This document shows, piece after piece, positions 43,740 through 53,036 of a DNA stretch of 64,000 nucleotides (position 1 is the first letter of the stretch; each line of letters opens with the position of its first letter). The DNA is taken from assembly GCF_022865125.1 (NCBI RefSeq), contig NZ_CP094828.1:2907219-2971218 (forward strand), given 5' to 3'. This DNA comes from Acuticoccus sp. I52.16.1 (lineage in GTDB: Bacteria; Pseudomonadota; Alphaproteobacteria; Rhizobiales; Amorphaceae). The notes below the pieces were generated by a model that was not told the origin of the DNA, did no database searches, and saw only the letters and a list, made by a program, of their open reading frames with translations. The position numbers and the translations under genes were made by a program.

Positions 43740-44708
43740 TCAGACCAGCACATCCTGCTCGGGAAGGACCTCGCCGGACGCCACGCTGACGAGGTTCGCC
43801 ATGATGCGGCGGATCGTCGGTTCAAAGTTGTCGGCGGCGAGAGCGGCGATGTGGGGCGTCGAGATCACGCCCGGATGCCCGACGAGCGGGTTGTCCCGCG
43901 GCACCGGCTCGGTCTCGTAGACGTCGACCCCCGCCCCCCGCAGGTGCCCGGCGGTGAGCGCTTCGGCCAGCGCAGCCTCGTCGACGATGCCGCCCCGCGC
44001 CGTGTTGACGAGGATGGCCCCCTTTTTCATCAGCGCCAATTCCCGACGGCCGATGAGCCCGCGTGTCTGTGCGGTCAGGGCGCAGTGCAGCGACACCACG
44101 TCCGAGGCCTCGAGGAGTTCGCGAAGCGGTACGTGGACGACGCCGAGGTCGGCCTCCGCGTCGGGCTCGCGGCGCGGCTTGGCGTAGAGGACCCGGCACC
44201 CGAACCCGGCCAGCAGCCGCGCCAGCGCCTTGCCGATATAGCCGAGCCCCACCAGACCCACGGTCTGACCCGAAAGGCGGAACATCTTCGGCCCCAGCTC
44301 GCCCTTCGCCCACCGGCCGTCCAGCACCGCGAGGTGCCCGGCCACCGTCTGCCGGTTGACCGCCAGCATCAGCGCCAGCGCGGCCTCTGCGACGGGCACG
44401 GCGTTGCCGCCGGTGGTGCGCATCACCCGAACGCCGCACGCGCGCGCGGCCTCGAGGTCGATGTTGTCGTAGCCGACGCCCCATTTGTGGACCGCGAGCA
44501 GGCGGTTGGCGGCGCCCTCGCGCATCATCTCGGCGGTCACCGCCACGTCCCCGGTGACGGCGAACCGGGCGCCGCGGATCGCCTCCAGCTGGTCGTCCGG
44601 AGCGCGGCTGGTGGCGCTGTCCAGCGCGAAGCCGGCCGGCACCAGCGGGGCGATGCGGGCGAGCCGCGCTTCGTCCATCGGGTCGAGGAAGACGATCGTG
44701 TCGCTCAT
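43740..44708 (-). CDS. D-isomer-specific 2-hydroxyacid dehydrogenase 1
   Basis: NAD(P)-dependent oxidoreductase, 322 residues, of the phosphoglycerate/hydroxypyruvate reductase superfamily. The Rossmann motif GLGYIGKALARLL is near 148, NTARGGIVDEAAL near 232 holds the conserved Arg, and HIAAL near 285 the catalytic His, with Glu in DVYETEP. The ATG overlaps the stop of the gamma-glutamyltransferase gene (ATGA), so the two are made together. The substrate may be a 2-oxo acid released downstream of that enzyme; this is inference. Confidence 0.9.
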   Translation of the reverse strand: MSDTIVFLDPMDEARLARIAPLVPAGFALDSATSRAPDDQLEAIRGARFAVTGDVAVTAEMMREGAANRLLAVHKWGVGYDNIDLEAARACGVRVMRTTGGNAVPVAEAALALMLAVNRQTVAGHLAVLDGRWAKGELGPKMFRLSGQTVGLVGLGYIGKALARLLAGFGCRVLYAKPRREPDAEADLGVVHVPLRELLEASDVVSLHCALTAQTRGLIGRRELALMKKGAILVNTARGGIVDEAALAEALTAGHLRGAGVDVYETEPVPRDNPLVGHPGVISTPHIAALAADNFEPTIRRIMANLVSVASGEVLPEQDVLV

Positions 44709-46429
44709 TGCGGGGCGGCCTCGGTTGGCGCATCGGGGGTATCGGGCGCGGTGCCGGTGTAGAAGCGCACGCCCGGCCGCGCCAGCCCGCCGCCCATCGC
44801 CAGCGCCGTGCCGTCGGCGCGCCAGCAGGCGGCGCCGGTCATCGTCCCGCCGGCCTCGAAGCCGACCGCGTTCATGCCGCCGGCGACATGGGGGACGATG
44901 GCGATCTCGTAGCCCATCGCCTCGAGCGCCGACCGCGCGCCCGCATAGCCGGCCTCCAGCTCGAGGACGTGACCTTCGGTGAAGAGCCGCGGCGCCTCGA
45001 CCGCTTCCTGCAGGCTCATGCCGTGGTCGATCAGATTGACGATCGCCTGGAAGGCGGAGGGAAAGATCCGCAGCGCCCCCGGCAGGCCGAGCGCGAAGGC
45101 GGGCCGGCCCCCCTTGGTGACGATCATCGGTGCCATCGATGTCGGCACCCGCTTGCCGGGCGCGACGGAGAGCGCGCGGCCCGGATGCGGGTCGAAGTTC
45201 ATCATGTAGTTGTTGGGGATGAACCCCGCGCCCGGCACCACGAACTTCGCCCCGAAGAGGCCGTTGATGGTGTGCGTCGCCGACACGATGTTGCCGTCGC
45301 GGTCGGCAACGGTGACATGGGTGGTGTCGGCCGAGCCTGGCACCGCCGGCTCGGCCGCGCGCACGCCGCCGATCTCGGCCCGGCGCGCCGCCGCATACGC
45401 CTTGGATATCAGCCGGTCGACCGGGACGTCGACGAAATCGGGGTCGCCGCTGGAGAGGCGGCGGTCGGCGAAGCCGATGGTCAGCACCTCGGCGAGGAGG
45501 TGCAGCGCGTCCGGCGTGCCGAAGCCGAGGCCGGCGACATCGAACCCCTCGAGGATATTCAGCATCTCCACCACGTGGACGCCGGAGGAGGCGGGCGGCG
45601 GCGGCCCGACGATCTCGTAGCCGCGGTAGGTGCCGACGATGGGCGGCCGGTCGATCGCGCGCGCGCCGGCGAGGTCGGCCTCGGTGAGGTAGCCGTCGTC
45701 CGCCGCGCCGCGATGGATGCGGGCCGCCAGCGCGGCGCCGAGCGGCCCCCCGTGCAGCGCCGCCGCGCCGTCTCGCGCGACGAGGCGCAGACTGTCGGCA
45801 TAGGCGCCCTGGACGAGGCGCTCGCCGGCGGCGCGGGGACGCCCGTCCGGCACGAACAGCGCGGCGATCTCCGGGTCGCCGGAGAGTTCGCCCGCGTGCT
45901 CGGCGATGGCACCCGCGAGGTAGTGCGTCAGGCGGAAGCCGCCGGCGGCGAGGCGGATCGCCGGCTCCACCACGTCGGCGAAGGGCAGCTTGCCGAAGCG
46001 CGTGTGCATGGAATGCCAGCCCAGGAGGTTGGCCGGCACCGCGACGGCGGCCGGTCCGCGGGCGCTGCGGTCTCCGACGGTGTCCATCCGCCGCGCCGGC
46101 TCGTCGGAGACGGGCTGAAAGGTCTCGGCATGGGTGGCCGCCGGGGCGGCGGCGAGCGCGTCGACCACGATGTGGCGGCCGTCGGCGAGGCGCAGGTGCG
46201 ACAGGCCGCCACCGGCGATCCCCACCATCATCGGCTCGACCACCGTGAGCGCCAGCAGCGAGGCGACCGCGGCATCGACGGCGTTGCCGCCGGCGGCCAG
46301 CATCTCCGCCCCCGCGGCCGAGCCGAGCGGGTGGTTGGTGACCACCATTCCGGTGCTGCCGACGGCGGGCGCCTTTTCGCACACGAAGTCCACCGGCGAC
46401 CTCTGCCGCCAGCCGTCCGCCATCGTCAT
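44705..46429 (-). CDS. Gamma-glutamyltransferase family protein
   Basis: Ntn-hydrolase proenzyme of 574 residues. Autocleavage should occur before the Thr in SADTTHVTVADRDGN (about residue 368), producing large and small subunits. The oxyanion/substrate motif PPPPASSGVH lies near 270 and PGKRVPTSMAPMI near 435. No signal peptide is seen, unlike classical periplasmic GGT, so it may be a cytoplasmic acylase or oxamate-hydrolase-type relative. Start ATG at 46427-46429. It is translationally coupled to a 2-hydroxyacid dehydrogenase, an unusual partner for glutathione breakdown. Confidence 0.88.
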   Translation of the reverse strand: MTMADGWRQRSPVDFVCEKAPAVGSTGMVVTNHPLGSAAGAEMLAAGGNAVDAAVASLLALTVVEPMMVGIAGGGLSHLRLADGRHIVVDALAAAPAATHAETFQPVSDEPARRMDTVGDRSARGPAAVAVPANLLGWHSMHTRFGKLPFADVVEPAIRLAAGGFRLTHYLAGAIAEHAGELSGDPEIAALFVPDGRPRAAGERLVQGAYADSLRLVARDGAAALHGGPLGAALAARIHRGAADDGYLTEADLAGARAIDRPPIVGTYRGYEIVGPPPPASSGVHVVEMLNILEGFDVAGLGFGTPDALHLLAEVLTIGFADRRLSSGDPDFVDVPVDRLISKAYAAARRAEIGGVRAAEPAVPGSADTTHVTVADRDGNIVSATHTINGLFGAKFVVPGAGFIPNNYMMNFDPHPGRALSVAPGKRVPTSMAPMIVTKGGRPAFALGLPGALRIFPSAFQAIVNLIDHGMSLQEAVEAPRLFTEGHVLELEAGYAGARSALEAMGYEIAIVPHVAGGMNAVGFEAGGTMTGAACWRADGTALAMGGGLARPGVRFYTGTAPDTPDAPTEAAPQ

Positions 46430-46510
46430 GTTCCACTCGTCTCGTGAGGCATTCCGGGCGCGAGGCTAGCGCATCGACGCGCCGGGTTGAATGCCGTCGA
46501 GCCGGCGATG

Positions 46511-47671
46511 TCAGGCGGCGGAGCGGGCGGCGCGTCGCCATGGGACCGGATCGGGCTCCGGCCGGGCCGACCAGCGGCTGCGTTCGCAGGCGATCTCCAG
46601 CTCGCGGAAGGAGCGGGCCATCACCGCCTCCGTCCGCTCGGTGAAGGCCCGCATGTTGGCGAGGCACTCCGGCCAGGTGTCGTCGATGAAGTCGCGCCGT
46701 TCGGCCGGGGTCATCACCATGTAGCGGTCGAACTCGGCGAGCACGGTGCGCAGACGTGCGTCCTGGTTGCGGATGCGGTCATAGTCGCCCGGGAAGCCCG
46801 GCGTGGTGAAGCCGACCTCCTTCAGGAGCCGCAGCACGCCCGAGTTGCCGGCGATCACGCCCCGGTGCCCGGCCGCGAACATCTTCAGCGACTTTTCGGT
46901 GAAACGCTCGAAGTTCTGCACCATCTCGGTTTCCACCACGAGCGATACGGGCGCGTCGTAGGCCGGGACGCCGACCGAGTAGATGAAGCTCTCGCGCTCC
47001 TCCTCCGCGAAGTTGGCGTAGGGCCACTCGGCGGCGAGCGCGGTGTCGATTTCGCGGTTGAAGCTGGGGAAATGGGTGCGCGCCTTGGCGACCAGCTCGT
47101 CGTACTTGCCGGCGTCGCGGGCGGCGGGGTCGCCGCGGAAGCTGACGTTGCCGGCCTCGAGATAGCCCCGCGCCTTCAGCCAGCCGAAGACGACGATCTT
47201 GGCCGTGCGCGGACGGTTGAGGAGGCAGGTGTAGAGCTTGTCCGGCGTGGCCTCCGGCCGGCGCCGCGCGATCAGCGCGTCGAGGTCGGCGCGGCGGAAG
47301 GTCCACCACATGGTGCGCAGGAAGCTGTGCATGAAGACGGCCGTGAGGCGGTCGTCGCCCAGCGCGCGGGCGGCGCGGACATAGTCGTGATTCTGGCACA
47401 GGACGACGACGCGGCACCCATCGGGGACCGCCTCCAGCAGTCCGACCGTGGAGCGCGGCTCGGGACTGAAGGCCTCGGTCGACCGGTCGAGGACGATGAT
47501 GCCGCCGCGCGTGTGATTGCGCACGATGTCGATCACGTCACCGACCGAGGACGCGCCGATGTGGTAGGCGAAGACCCGCCCGTCACCCTCCATGAACGGC
47601 TCGGCACCGCCGGACTGGATCATCTTCAGGAGCGGCGGTGTCAACGCGCCGACTTGCTGGACCTTGATCAT
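46511..47671 (-). CDS. Hypothetical protein with glycosyltransferase-like C-terminus
   Basis: A 386-residue protein. The segment SLVVETEMVQNFERFTEKSLKMFAAGHRGVIAGNSG (about 250-285) resembles the ETE...TEK nucleotide-sugar binding region of fucosyltransferase-like enzymes, followed by VLRLLKEVGF. The N-terminal half (VVVLCQNHDYVRAAR, FMHSFLRTMWWTFRR) is not recognisable. No signal or membrane helix. It may add sugars in the cytoplasm for surface polymers; a sugar-nucleotide reductase gene lies 0.9 kb away. The assignment rests on one motif region. Confidence 0.6.
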   Translation of the reverse strand: MIKVQQVGALTPPLLKMIQSGGAEPFMEGDGRVFAYHIGASSVGDVIDIVRNHTRGGIIVLDRSTEAFSPEPRSTVGLLEAVPDGCRVVVLCQNHDYVRAARALGDDRLTAVFMHSFLRTMWWTFRRADLDALIARRRPEATPDKLYTCLLNRPRTAKIVVFGWLKARGYLEAGNVSFRGDPAARDAGKYDELVAKARTHFPSFNREIDTALAAEWPYANFAEEERESFIYSVGVPAYDAPVSLVVETEMVQNFERFTEKSLKMFAAGHRGVIAGNSGVLRLLKEVGFTTPGFPGDYDRIRNQDARLRTVLAEFDRYMVMTPAERRDFIDDTWPECLANMRAFTERTEAVMARSFRELEIACERSRWSARPEPDPVPWRRAARSAA

Positions 47672-47846
47672 ATCGCTGACGCCGACGCTCCCCCTGGCGG
47701 CCGCTGCCGGCGCACGGTGTGGCCGGCAGGGTGCGGCGAGGGGCGCGTAACCGCAACCCTCGCGTGTGATGGTGGGCGGCTTTTCCGCCGCTGGTCGGAG
47801 GTGGGGGCCTCCGAGGGGGCCGGCCGGGACCGGCGCCGCAACGGGC

Positions 47847-48401
47847 CTACTCGGCCGCCACGTAGGTGTCGCCGGCCGCCTTGGCCCGCTCGATCGCCTC
47901 GAGGATGAGCTGCTTGGCCTCGTCGACGTCGCCCCAGCCGTGGATCTTCACCCACTTGCCTGGCTCGAGGTCCTTGTAGTGCTCGAAGAAGTGCTGAATC
48001 TGCTCCAGCGTGATGGACGGGATGTCCGTGTAGGACGTCACCTTCTCGTAGCGGCGGGTGAGCTTGGTGACGGGGACGGCGATGATCTTCTCGTCCATGC
48101 CGCCGTCGTCCTCCATCTTGAGGACGCCGATGGGGCGGGCCTGCATCACCGCGCCCGGAATGATCGGACGCGTGGAGGCGATCATCACGTCGATCGGGTC
48201 GCCGTCCTCGGACAGGGTGTGCGGGACGAAGCCGTAGTTCACCGGGTAGCGCATCGGCGTATAGAGGAAGCGGTCCACCCACAGGGTACCGGACGCCTTG
48301 TCGAGCTCGTATTTGATCGGCTCGCCGCCAACGGGCACCTCGATGATGACATTGATGTCGTCGGGCGGGTTCTTCCCGATGGGGATGGCGTCGATACGCA
48401 T
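47847..48401 (-). CDS. ppa: Inorganic pyrophosphatase
   Basis: Family I soluble enzyme that hydrolyses pyrophosphate to drive biosynthesis. The metal-binding signature [10 protein letters not shown] lies near residue 67, with KYELDKASG near 30 and YPVNYGFVP near 53 completing the active site. At 184 residues it is of normal bacterial size. The start has a strong ribosome site, AAGGAGAAG, eight bases upstream. Highly confident. Confidence 0.97.
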   Translation of the reverse strand: MRIDAIPIGKNPPDDINVIIEVPVGGEPIKYELDKASGTLWVDRFLYTPMRYPVNYGFVPHTLSEDGDPIDVMIASTRPIIPGAVMQARPIGVLKMEDDGGMDEKIIAVPVTKLTRRYEKVTSYTDIPSITLEQIQHFFEHYKDLEPGKWVKIHGWGDVDEAKQLILEAIERAKAAGDTYVAAE

Positions 48402-48565
48402 GGGTCTTCTCCTTGGCGGCAAGCCGTCAGCCGCATCCTTCGCGGCGGCCACGCGATAGCATGCGAGACAACGCGCGGGAAAGCGTTAGATGCCCCGCGC
48501 ATCGCCTTCTTTCATGGTGAAATTAGAGCGCCTTGCACCGACTTGCAGGGGCGGGCGGACCCGCG

Positions 48566-49540
48566 TCAGGACGACGTGGCGAGGCGGGGCGCGCTCTGGC
48601 GGATCTGCTGGCGCTTGTCCTCCAGGACGTCGCGCAGCGTCTCCTCGACGGTGCGGGCCGGCGGCCAGGGCATCAGCGCCTCGAGCCGGCCGGTCGCCGC
48701 GGTGGCGACGGCGATCTCGTTCGGCCGCAGCCGCGCCGGGTCGACTTCCACCTTCACGTCGACGTCGACCATCGAGCGGAGCATGCCGAGCAGCGTCTCC
48801 ATGCGGGTCGCCTCGCCGCGGGCGATGTTGAGGATCGAGCGCGGCGGCAGCCGGTCGGCGATCTTCAGGAGCGCCACATAGGTCGCCGCGACGTCGCGCA
48901 CGTCCATGATGTCGCGCGCGGCACTGAGGTTGCCGACCTTCATCACCGGCGGCGTGATGCCGGCCTCCATGCGCGCCAACTGCGCTGCGAAGGAGGCGAT
49001 GGCGAACGTCTCGGTTTGTCCGGCGCCGGTATGGTTGAAGGGCCGGGCGACGATGAGCTTGGCGGTCTGCGGCAGGAGCTCCATGAAGGTGTGCTCGGCC
49101 GCGACCTTGGACGTCGCATAGGGGCCGTTCGGCCGCGGGCGCGTCGTCTCGTCGACCATGCCGTCGTTGAGGGCGCGGCCGTAGACCTCGGCCGAGCTTG
49201 CCGCCAGCACCACCGCGTCCGGCGCATATTCGCAGATCGCCCGCGCCAGCCAGACCGAGGCCGTCACATTGTCGCGCCACACCGCCTCGGCGTTCTGGCG
49301 CGACAGGCCCACCGACGAGTAGGCGGCCAAATGGACGACCATGCCGGGCCGCGTGTCGCGCACCAGGGCGTAGGTCTGGTCCTTGACGCTGAGGTCGCAG
49401 GCGACCTTGCCGGACGGCGCGTTCGGTCCGCGCACCACTTCGACGACCGGGGTGCCGGGGAACGCCTCGCGCAGCATCGGCGCGATCACTTTGCCGACGA
49501 ACCCCGCGCTGCCGGTGAGGAGGATAGGGCGATCAGTCAT
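48566..49540 (-). CDS. NAD-dependent sugar-nucleotide epimerase/reductase (RMD-like)
   Basis: Extended SDR of 324 residues. The cofactor motif TGSAGFVG is at the N-terminus, a Ser in AASSAEVYG and the pair Tyr/Lys in YATSK form the catalytic triad, and RPFNHTGAGQTETF is the substrate-binding loop seen in GDP-6-deoxy-4-keto-mannose reductases and GDP-mannose dehydratases. It could make GDP-rhamnose or a related sugar for surface polymers, in line with the nearby exopolysaccharide module. ATG at 49538-49540; an upstream extension of 16 residues is unlikely. Confidence 0.85.
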   Translation of the reverse strand: MTDRPILLTGSAGFVGKVIAPMLREAFPGTPVVEVVRGPNAPSGKVACDLSVKDQTYALVRDTRPGMVVHLAAYSSVGLSRQNAEAVWRDNVTASVWLARAICEYAPDAVVLAASSAEVYGRALNDGMVDETTRPRPNGPYATSKVAAEHTFMELLPQTAKLIVARPFNHTGAGQTETFAIASFAAQLARMEAGITPPVMKVGNLSAARDIMDVRDVAATYVALLKIADRLPPRSILNIARGEATRMETLLGMLRSMVDVDVKVEVDPARLRPNEIAVATAATGRLEALMPWPPARTVEETLRDVLEDKRQQIRQSAPRLATSS

Positions 49541-49863
49541 CGGTTCGGCGGTTCGGCTTCCATGGATCTCGGCGAGTGCACGCGGCACATCCGCGTTTCA
49601 CTGCACCATCTCGGCGGCGGGTGAAAGGGTGGAGGCGCAGGGCGCGACCCTCATTCTTTCAACGCCAGGGGCGACATCAAGGCGAGGGACTACAGCAAAG
49701 CCGGCCTCGTGCGCTACCCGTGCCGGTTCGAGAGGCCGGTTCGAGAAGCCGGGGGAGGGGCGATGCCATCGGCAGGCGCTCGTGCCTCCATAAGGTGCCG
49801 TTTGACGCGGTTGTGGGCGAAGAGTAGTTCAACCATTCCAATTTTAAGATGGTGGCGTCCCCT
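49541..49863. other. Divergent upstream region, epimerase / UxaA-like gene
   Basis: About 320 bases between divergent genes with no credible open frame. It becomes AT-richer toward 49830-49850, just before the UxaA-like gene. I see no convincing operator or promoter pair. Confidence 0.4.
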
Positions 49864-51375
49864 ATGTCCGCAGAGATTGCCGTCCGCCTCGACGCGTCCG
49901 ACGACGTGGTCACGGCCACGCGCCCCCTCGAGGCCGGCCAGCCGATCGAGGCGATCACGACCCGCGTCATGATCCCGCGCGGCCACAAGATCGCGACGCG
50001 GGCGATCACGGCGGGCGAGCCGGTGCGCAAGTACGCGCAGGTGATCGGCTACGCCAAGGCGGACATCGAGGCCGGCGACCACGTGCATGACCATAACGTC
50101 GAGTTCCGGGCCACCGACGTCGAGTACCGCTTCGGCACCAACCTGCGCCCGGGGGCGATCCCGGCGGTGAAAGACACCTTCATGGGCTACCGGCGGGACA
50201 CCGGCCGTGTCGGCACCCGCAACTACATCGGCCTCCTCACCAGCGTGAACTGCTCGGCGACGGCCGCGCACAAGATCGCCGCCCATTTCACCCCCGAGAA
50301 GCTGGCCGCCTATCCGAACGTCGACGGCGTCGTCGCCTTCGCGCACGGCACGGGATGCGGCATGGCCGGCTCCGGCGAGGGGTTCGCCGCATTGCAGCGG
50401 GTGATGTGGGGCTATGCGCGCCACCCCAACCTCGGCGGTGTCGTCATGGTCGGCCTCGGCTGCGAGATGAACCAGATCGACTGGCTGCTGGAGGCGTACG
50501 GCCTGAAGCAGGGGCCGACCTTCGCGACGATGAACATCCAGGACGTCGCCGGCCTGCGCCGTACGGTGGACCTGGGGATCGCCAAGGTCGAGGCGATGCT
50601 GCCGCTGGTCGATGGCGCCAAGCGCGAGCCGTGCCCGGCCTCGGAGCTGATGGTGGCGTTGCAGTGTGGAGGATCGGACGCGTGGTCCGGCATCACCGCC
50701 AATCCGGCGCTGGGCTACGCCTGCGACCTGCTCGTCGGCCAGGGCGGGACCGGCGTGCTGGCCGAGACGCCGGAGATCTACGGCGCCGAGCACCTGCTCG
50801 CCGAGCGCGCCGCCTCGCAGAAGGTCGGCGACAAGCTGATCGAGCGGATCCGCTGGTGGGAGGACTACGTCGCCCGCAACAAGGGGTCGATGGACAACAA
50901 CCCCTCGCCCGGCAACAAGCGCGGCGGACTGACGACGATCCTCGAGAAGTCGCTCGGCGCCGCGGCCAAGGGCGGCACCACGCCGCTGACCGGCGTCTAC
51001 GAGTATGCCGAGCCCGTCACCGAGCCGGGCTTCGCCTTCATGGATTCGCCCGGCTACGACCCGGCCTCCGTCACCGGGCAGATCGCCTCGGGCAGCAACG
51101 TGGTGGTCTTCACCACGGGGCGCGGCTCGGCCTTCGGGTCCAAGCCGGCGCCGACGATCAAGGTCGCCACCACCTCCGAACTCGCCCGCAAGATGGACGA
51201 GGACATGGACGTCGACGCCGGGGTGATCCTGTCCGGCGAGGCCTCGGTCGAGGACATCGGCCGGCATATCTACGAGCGTATCCTGGCGGTCGCCTCGGGT
51301 GAGGCGACGAAGTCCGAGGCGCAGGGGCTCGGCGACCACGAGTTCGTGCCGTGGCAGATCGGCGCGACGATGTAG
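49864..51375 (+). CDS. UxaA-family altronate/galactarate dehydratase
   Basis: Iron-dependent sugar-acid dehydratase that would produce a 2-keto-3-deoxy acid. The N-terminal SAF domain covers about 10-80 and the UxaA catalytic domain about 105-500, with GYRRDTGRVGTRNYIG, conserved Cys in SVNCSATA, HGTGCGM and GLGCEMNQ, QCGGSDAWSG, and a C-terminal TTGRGSAFGSKPAPTIK. Length fits one-piece UxaA/GarD. ATG at 49864 is used; an ATG five codons earlier is possible. No other uronate-pathway genes are adjacent, so the exact sugar acid is unknown. Confidence 0.9.
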   Translation: MSAEIAVRLDASDDVVTATRPLEAGQPIEAITTRVMIPRGHKIATRAITAGEPVRKYAQVIGYAKADIEAGDHVHDHNVEFRATDVEYRFGTNLRPGAIPAVKDTFMGYRRDTGRVGTRNYIGLLTSVNCSATAAHKIAAHFTPEKLAAYPNVDGVVAFAHGTGCGMAGSGEGFAALQRVMWGYARHPNLGGVVMVGLGCEMNQIDWLLEAYGLKQGPTFATMNIQDVAGLRRTVDLGIAKVEAMLPLVDGAKREPCPASELMVALQCGGSDAWSGITANPALGYACDLLVGQGGTGVLAETPEIYGAEHLLAERAASQKVGDKLIERIRWWEDYVARNKGSMDNNPSPGNKRGGLTTILEKSLGAAAKGGTTPLTGVYEYAEPVTEPGFAFMDSPGYDPASVTGQIASGSNVVVFTTGRGSAFGSKPAPTIKVATTSELARKMDEDMDVDAGVILSGEASVEDIGRHIYERILAVASGEATKSEAQGLGDHEFVPWQIGATM

Positions 51376-51516
51376 CCGGCATGCGGCGGACGGCCTGGAG
51401 CGGACGCCCGCGACACGCCCGCGCGGTTGACCCCACCGCCGGCGAACTGCTCTAGAGCGGCGGACCAACTCAACGCGCCGCCGCGCCGTCACCCGGCGCG
51501 GCGAACAAGGGAAGAC

Positions 51517-52629
51517 ATGCGTCAGCTCGTCCTACATGTCGGCTCGATCAAGACCGGGTCGACCTCGGCGCAGACGACCTTCGCCGCCTCGCGCCCGGCC
51601 CTCGCCGCCCACGGCGTCCACTACGCCTCGATCAGCCGCAACCACGGCGCGGTCAGCCGGATCATTCGCGCCGTGCGCCGCAACGGCATGCCGGACGACC
51701 CGGCGATCATGCCCGCGCGTGCCCAGGAGGCGTCCGACTTCAAGCTGATGCGCAAGGCCGCCGCCGAGGCCGCGGCCATCACCGACGGCACCTACCTCTT
51801 CTCCAGCGAGGCGCTGCTGACCCACTCGCGCCGCAACGTGGAGCTGCTGAAGGAGATCGTCGCGCGGCTCTTCCCCGGCTATTCGGTCAGGATCCTGGCT
51901 TATATCCGCCATCCCGTCGGCTACACGATCTCTCGCGGACAAAACGAGATCAAGCTCGGCACCGAGACGACCGCCGGCGCCGAGGCGCGGGGCTACGACG
52001 GTGAGCTGAAGGCCGGCATCGAGACCTACGCCGGCGTGTTCGGCCGTGAGGCGATGATCGTGCGCTCCTACGATGCGGTCGTCGCCGCCGGCCGCTCGGT
52101 GCAGGAGGACATGCTGGCGGCGATCGGCCACCCGGCCGCCGCCGAAGGCCTCGTCGTGGAGCGCTCCAACGAGTCGATCTCGATGAACGCCGCGCTGGTG
52201 TGCGACATCGTCAACCCGGCGCTCGCCGCCCGCGGCATCCGCGTCGACACCGACCTGCGCCGGGCCAAGAAGCAGCTCCTGAGCGAGATCGGCGGCCCCC
52301 GCTTTGCCTTCTCGGCCGAGGCGCTGGCGCGCGTGGTCGCCGCCTCCGCCCCCGAGGCCGCCTGGTTCTCGAACGCCTACGGGATCGAGCTGATCGCGCC
52401 CGGAACGGTCACGCGCGAGGAGATCGCCGGCGCGCTGATGCCCCCCGCCGAGGTTGAGGCGGAGGCCGAGCGCGTGCTGGGGGCGCTTCTCGCCATCGTC
52501 GAGGGGCGCAGCGCGCGGCGCCCGCGCAAGGCCGGCCGACGCCCGCGCCGCCGCGCCGCAACTCCCACGCCGCCGGCCGCCAAGGGGACGCTGGCCCGCC
52601 TCTTCGCGCGCATCGGAATCGCCCGCTGA
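51517..52629 (+). CDS. Sulfotransferase-like protein
   Basis: A 370-residue protein whose N-terminus LHVGSIKTGSTSAQTTF matches the 5'-phosphosulfate loop of PAPS-dependent sulfotransferases. LAYIRHPVGYTISRGQN near residue 126-142 fits the 3'-phosphate binding motif with Arg and Ser. A basic, Ala/Pro-rich C-terminal tail of about 40 residues follows. The ATG at 51517 is preceded by AAGGGAAG. It may sulfate a surface glycan, but there is no biochemical hint. No PAPS synthesis genes adjoin it. Confidence 0.8.
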   Translation: MRQLVLHVGSIKTGSTSAQTTFAASRPALAAHGVHYASISRNHGAVSRIIRAVRRNGMPDDPAIMPARAQEASDFKLMRKAAAEAAAITDGTYLFSSEALLTHSRRNVELLKEIVARLFPGYSVRILAYIRHPVGYTISRGQNEIKLGTETTAGAEARGYDGELKAGIETYAGVFGREAMIVRSYDAVVAAGRSVQEDMLAAIGHPAAAEGLVVERSNESISMNAALVCDIVNPALAARGIRVDTDLRRAKKQLLSEIGGPRFAFSAEALARVVAASAPEAAWFSNAYGIELIAPGTVTREEIAGALMPPAEVEAEAERVLGALLAIVEGRSARRPRKAGRRPRRRAATPTPPAAKGTLARLFARIGIAR

Positions 52630-52717
52630 ATCGATTCGACTCTTCGTTCTATTGATGCTGCGATGAAGAAACGGAACAATAGGGTCGCGACATGCGGCAC
52701 GATAGGTGGGGGCGGCC

Positions 52718-53029
52718 ATGGCGACCAAGAAAGACCAGATCCAGTATTACGAGGACAAAGCCGGCGAATGGCGTTGGCGCATGGTCGATGCGGACGGCAC
52801 GGTGATCGGCGCGGCGAGCGAAGGCTACAAAGACAAGGCCGATTGCGAGAAGAACGCCAAGCGCGGCAAGAACGCCAAGGACAAATGGGAATTCTACGAG
52901 GACAAGAAGGGCGCGTGGCGCTGGCGCCGGATGGCCTCGAACGGGCAGATCGTCGGCGCCGCCCCGAGCGGCTTCAAGACCCGCGGCGACGCCGAAGCCA
53001 ATGCCGGTCGCCAGGGCTACGCCGGCTGA
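52718..53029 (+). CDS. YegP-family protein (two DUF1508 repeats)
   Basis: A 103-residue soluble protein built from two near-identical segments: YYEDKAGEWRWRM...VIGAASEGYK at about 9-40 and FYEDKKGAWRWRR...IVGAAPSGFK at about 62-95. This duplicated DUF1508 architecture is the YegP type, small general-stress-associated proteins of unknown activity. A GGTGGGGG lies before the ATG at 52718. The connecting segment is Lys-rich. Confidence 0.92.
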   Translation: MATKKDQIQYYEDKAGEWRWRMVDADGTVIGAASEGYKDKADCEKNAKRGKNAKDKWEFYEDKKGAWRWRRMASNGQIVGAAPSGFKTRGDAEANAGRQGYAG

Positions 53030-53036
53030 CACGACC

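Noticed and set aside
53001-53036. Earlier ATG start for the nitronate monooxygenase
   Set aside because: It would overlap yegP by 29 bases and add residues not expected before the conserved barrel start.
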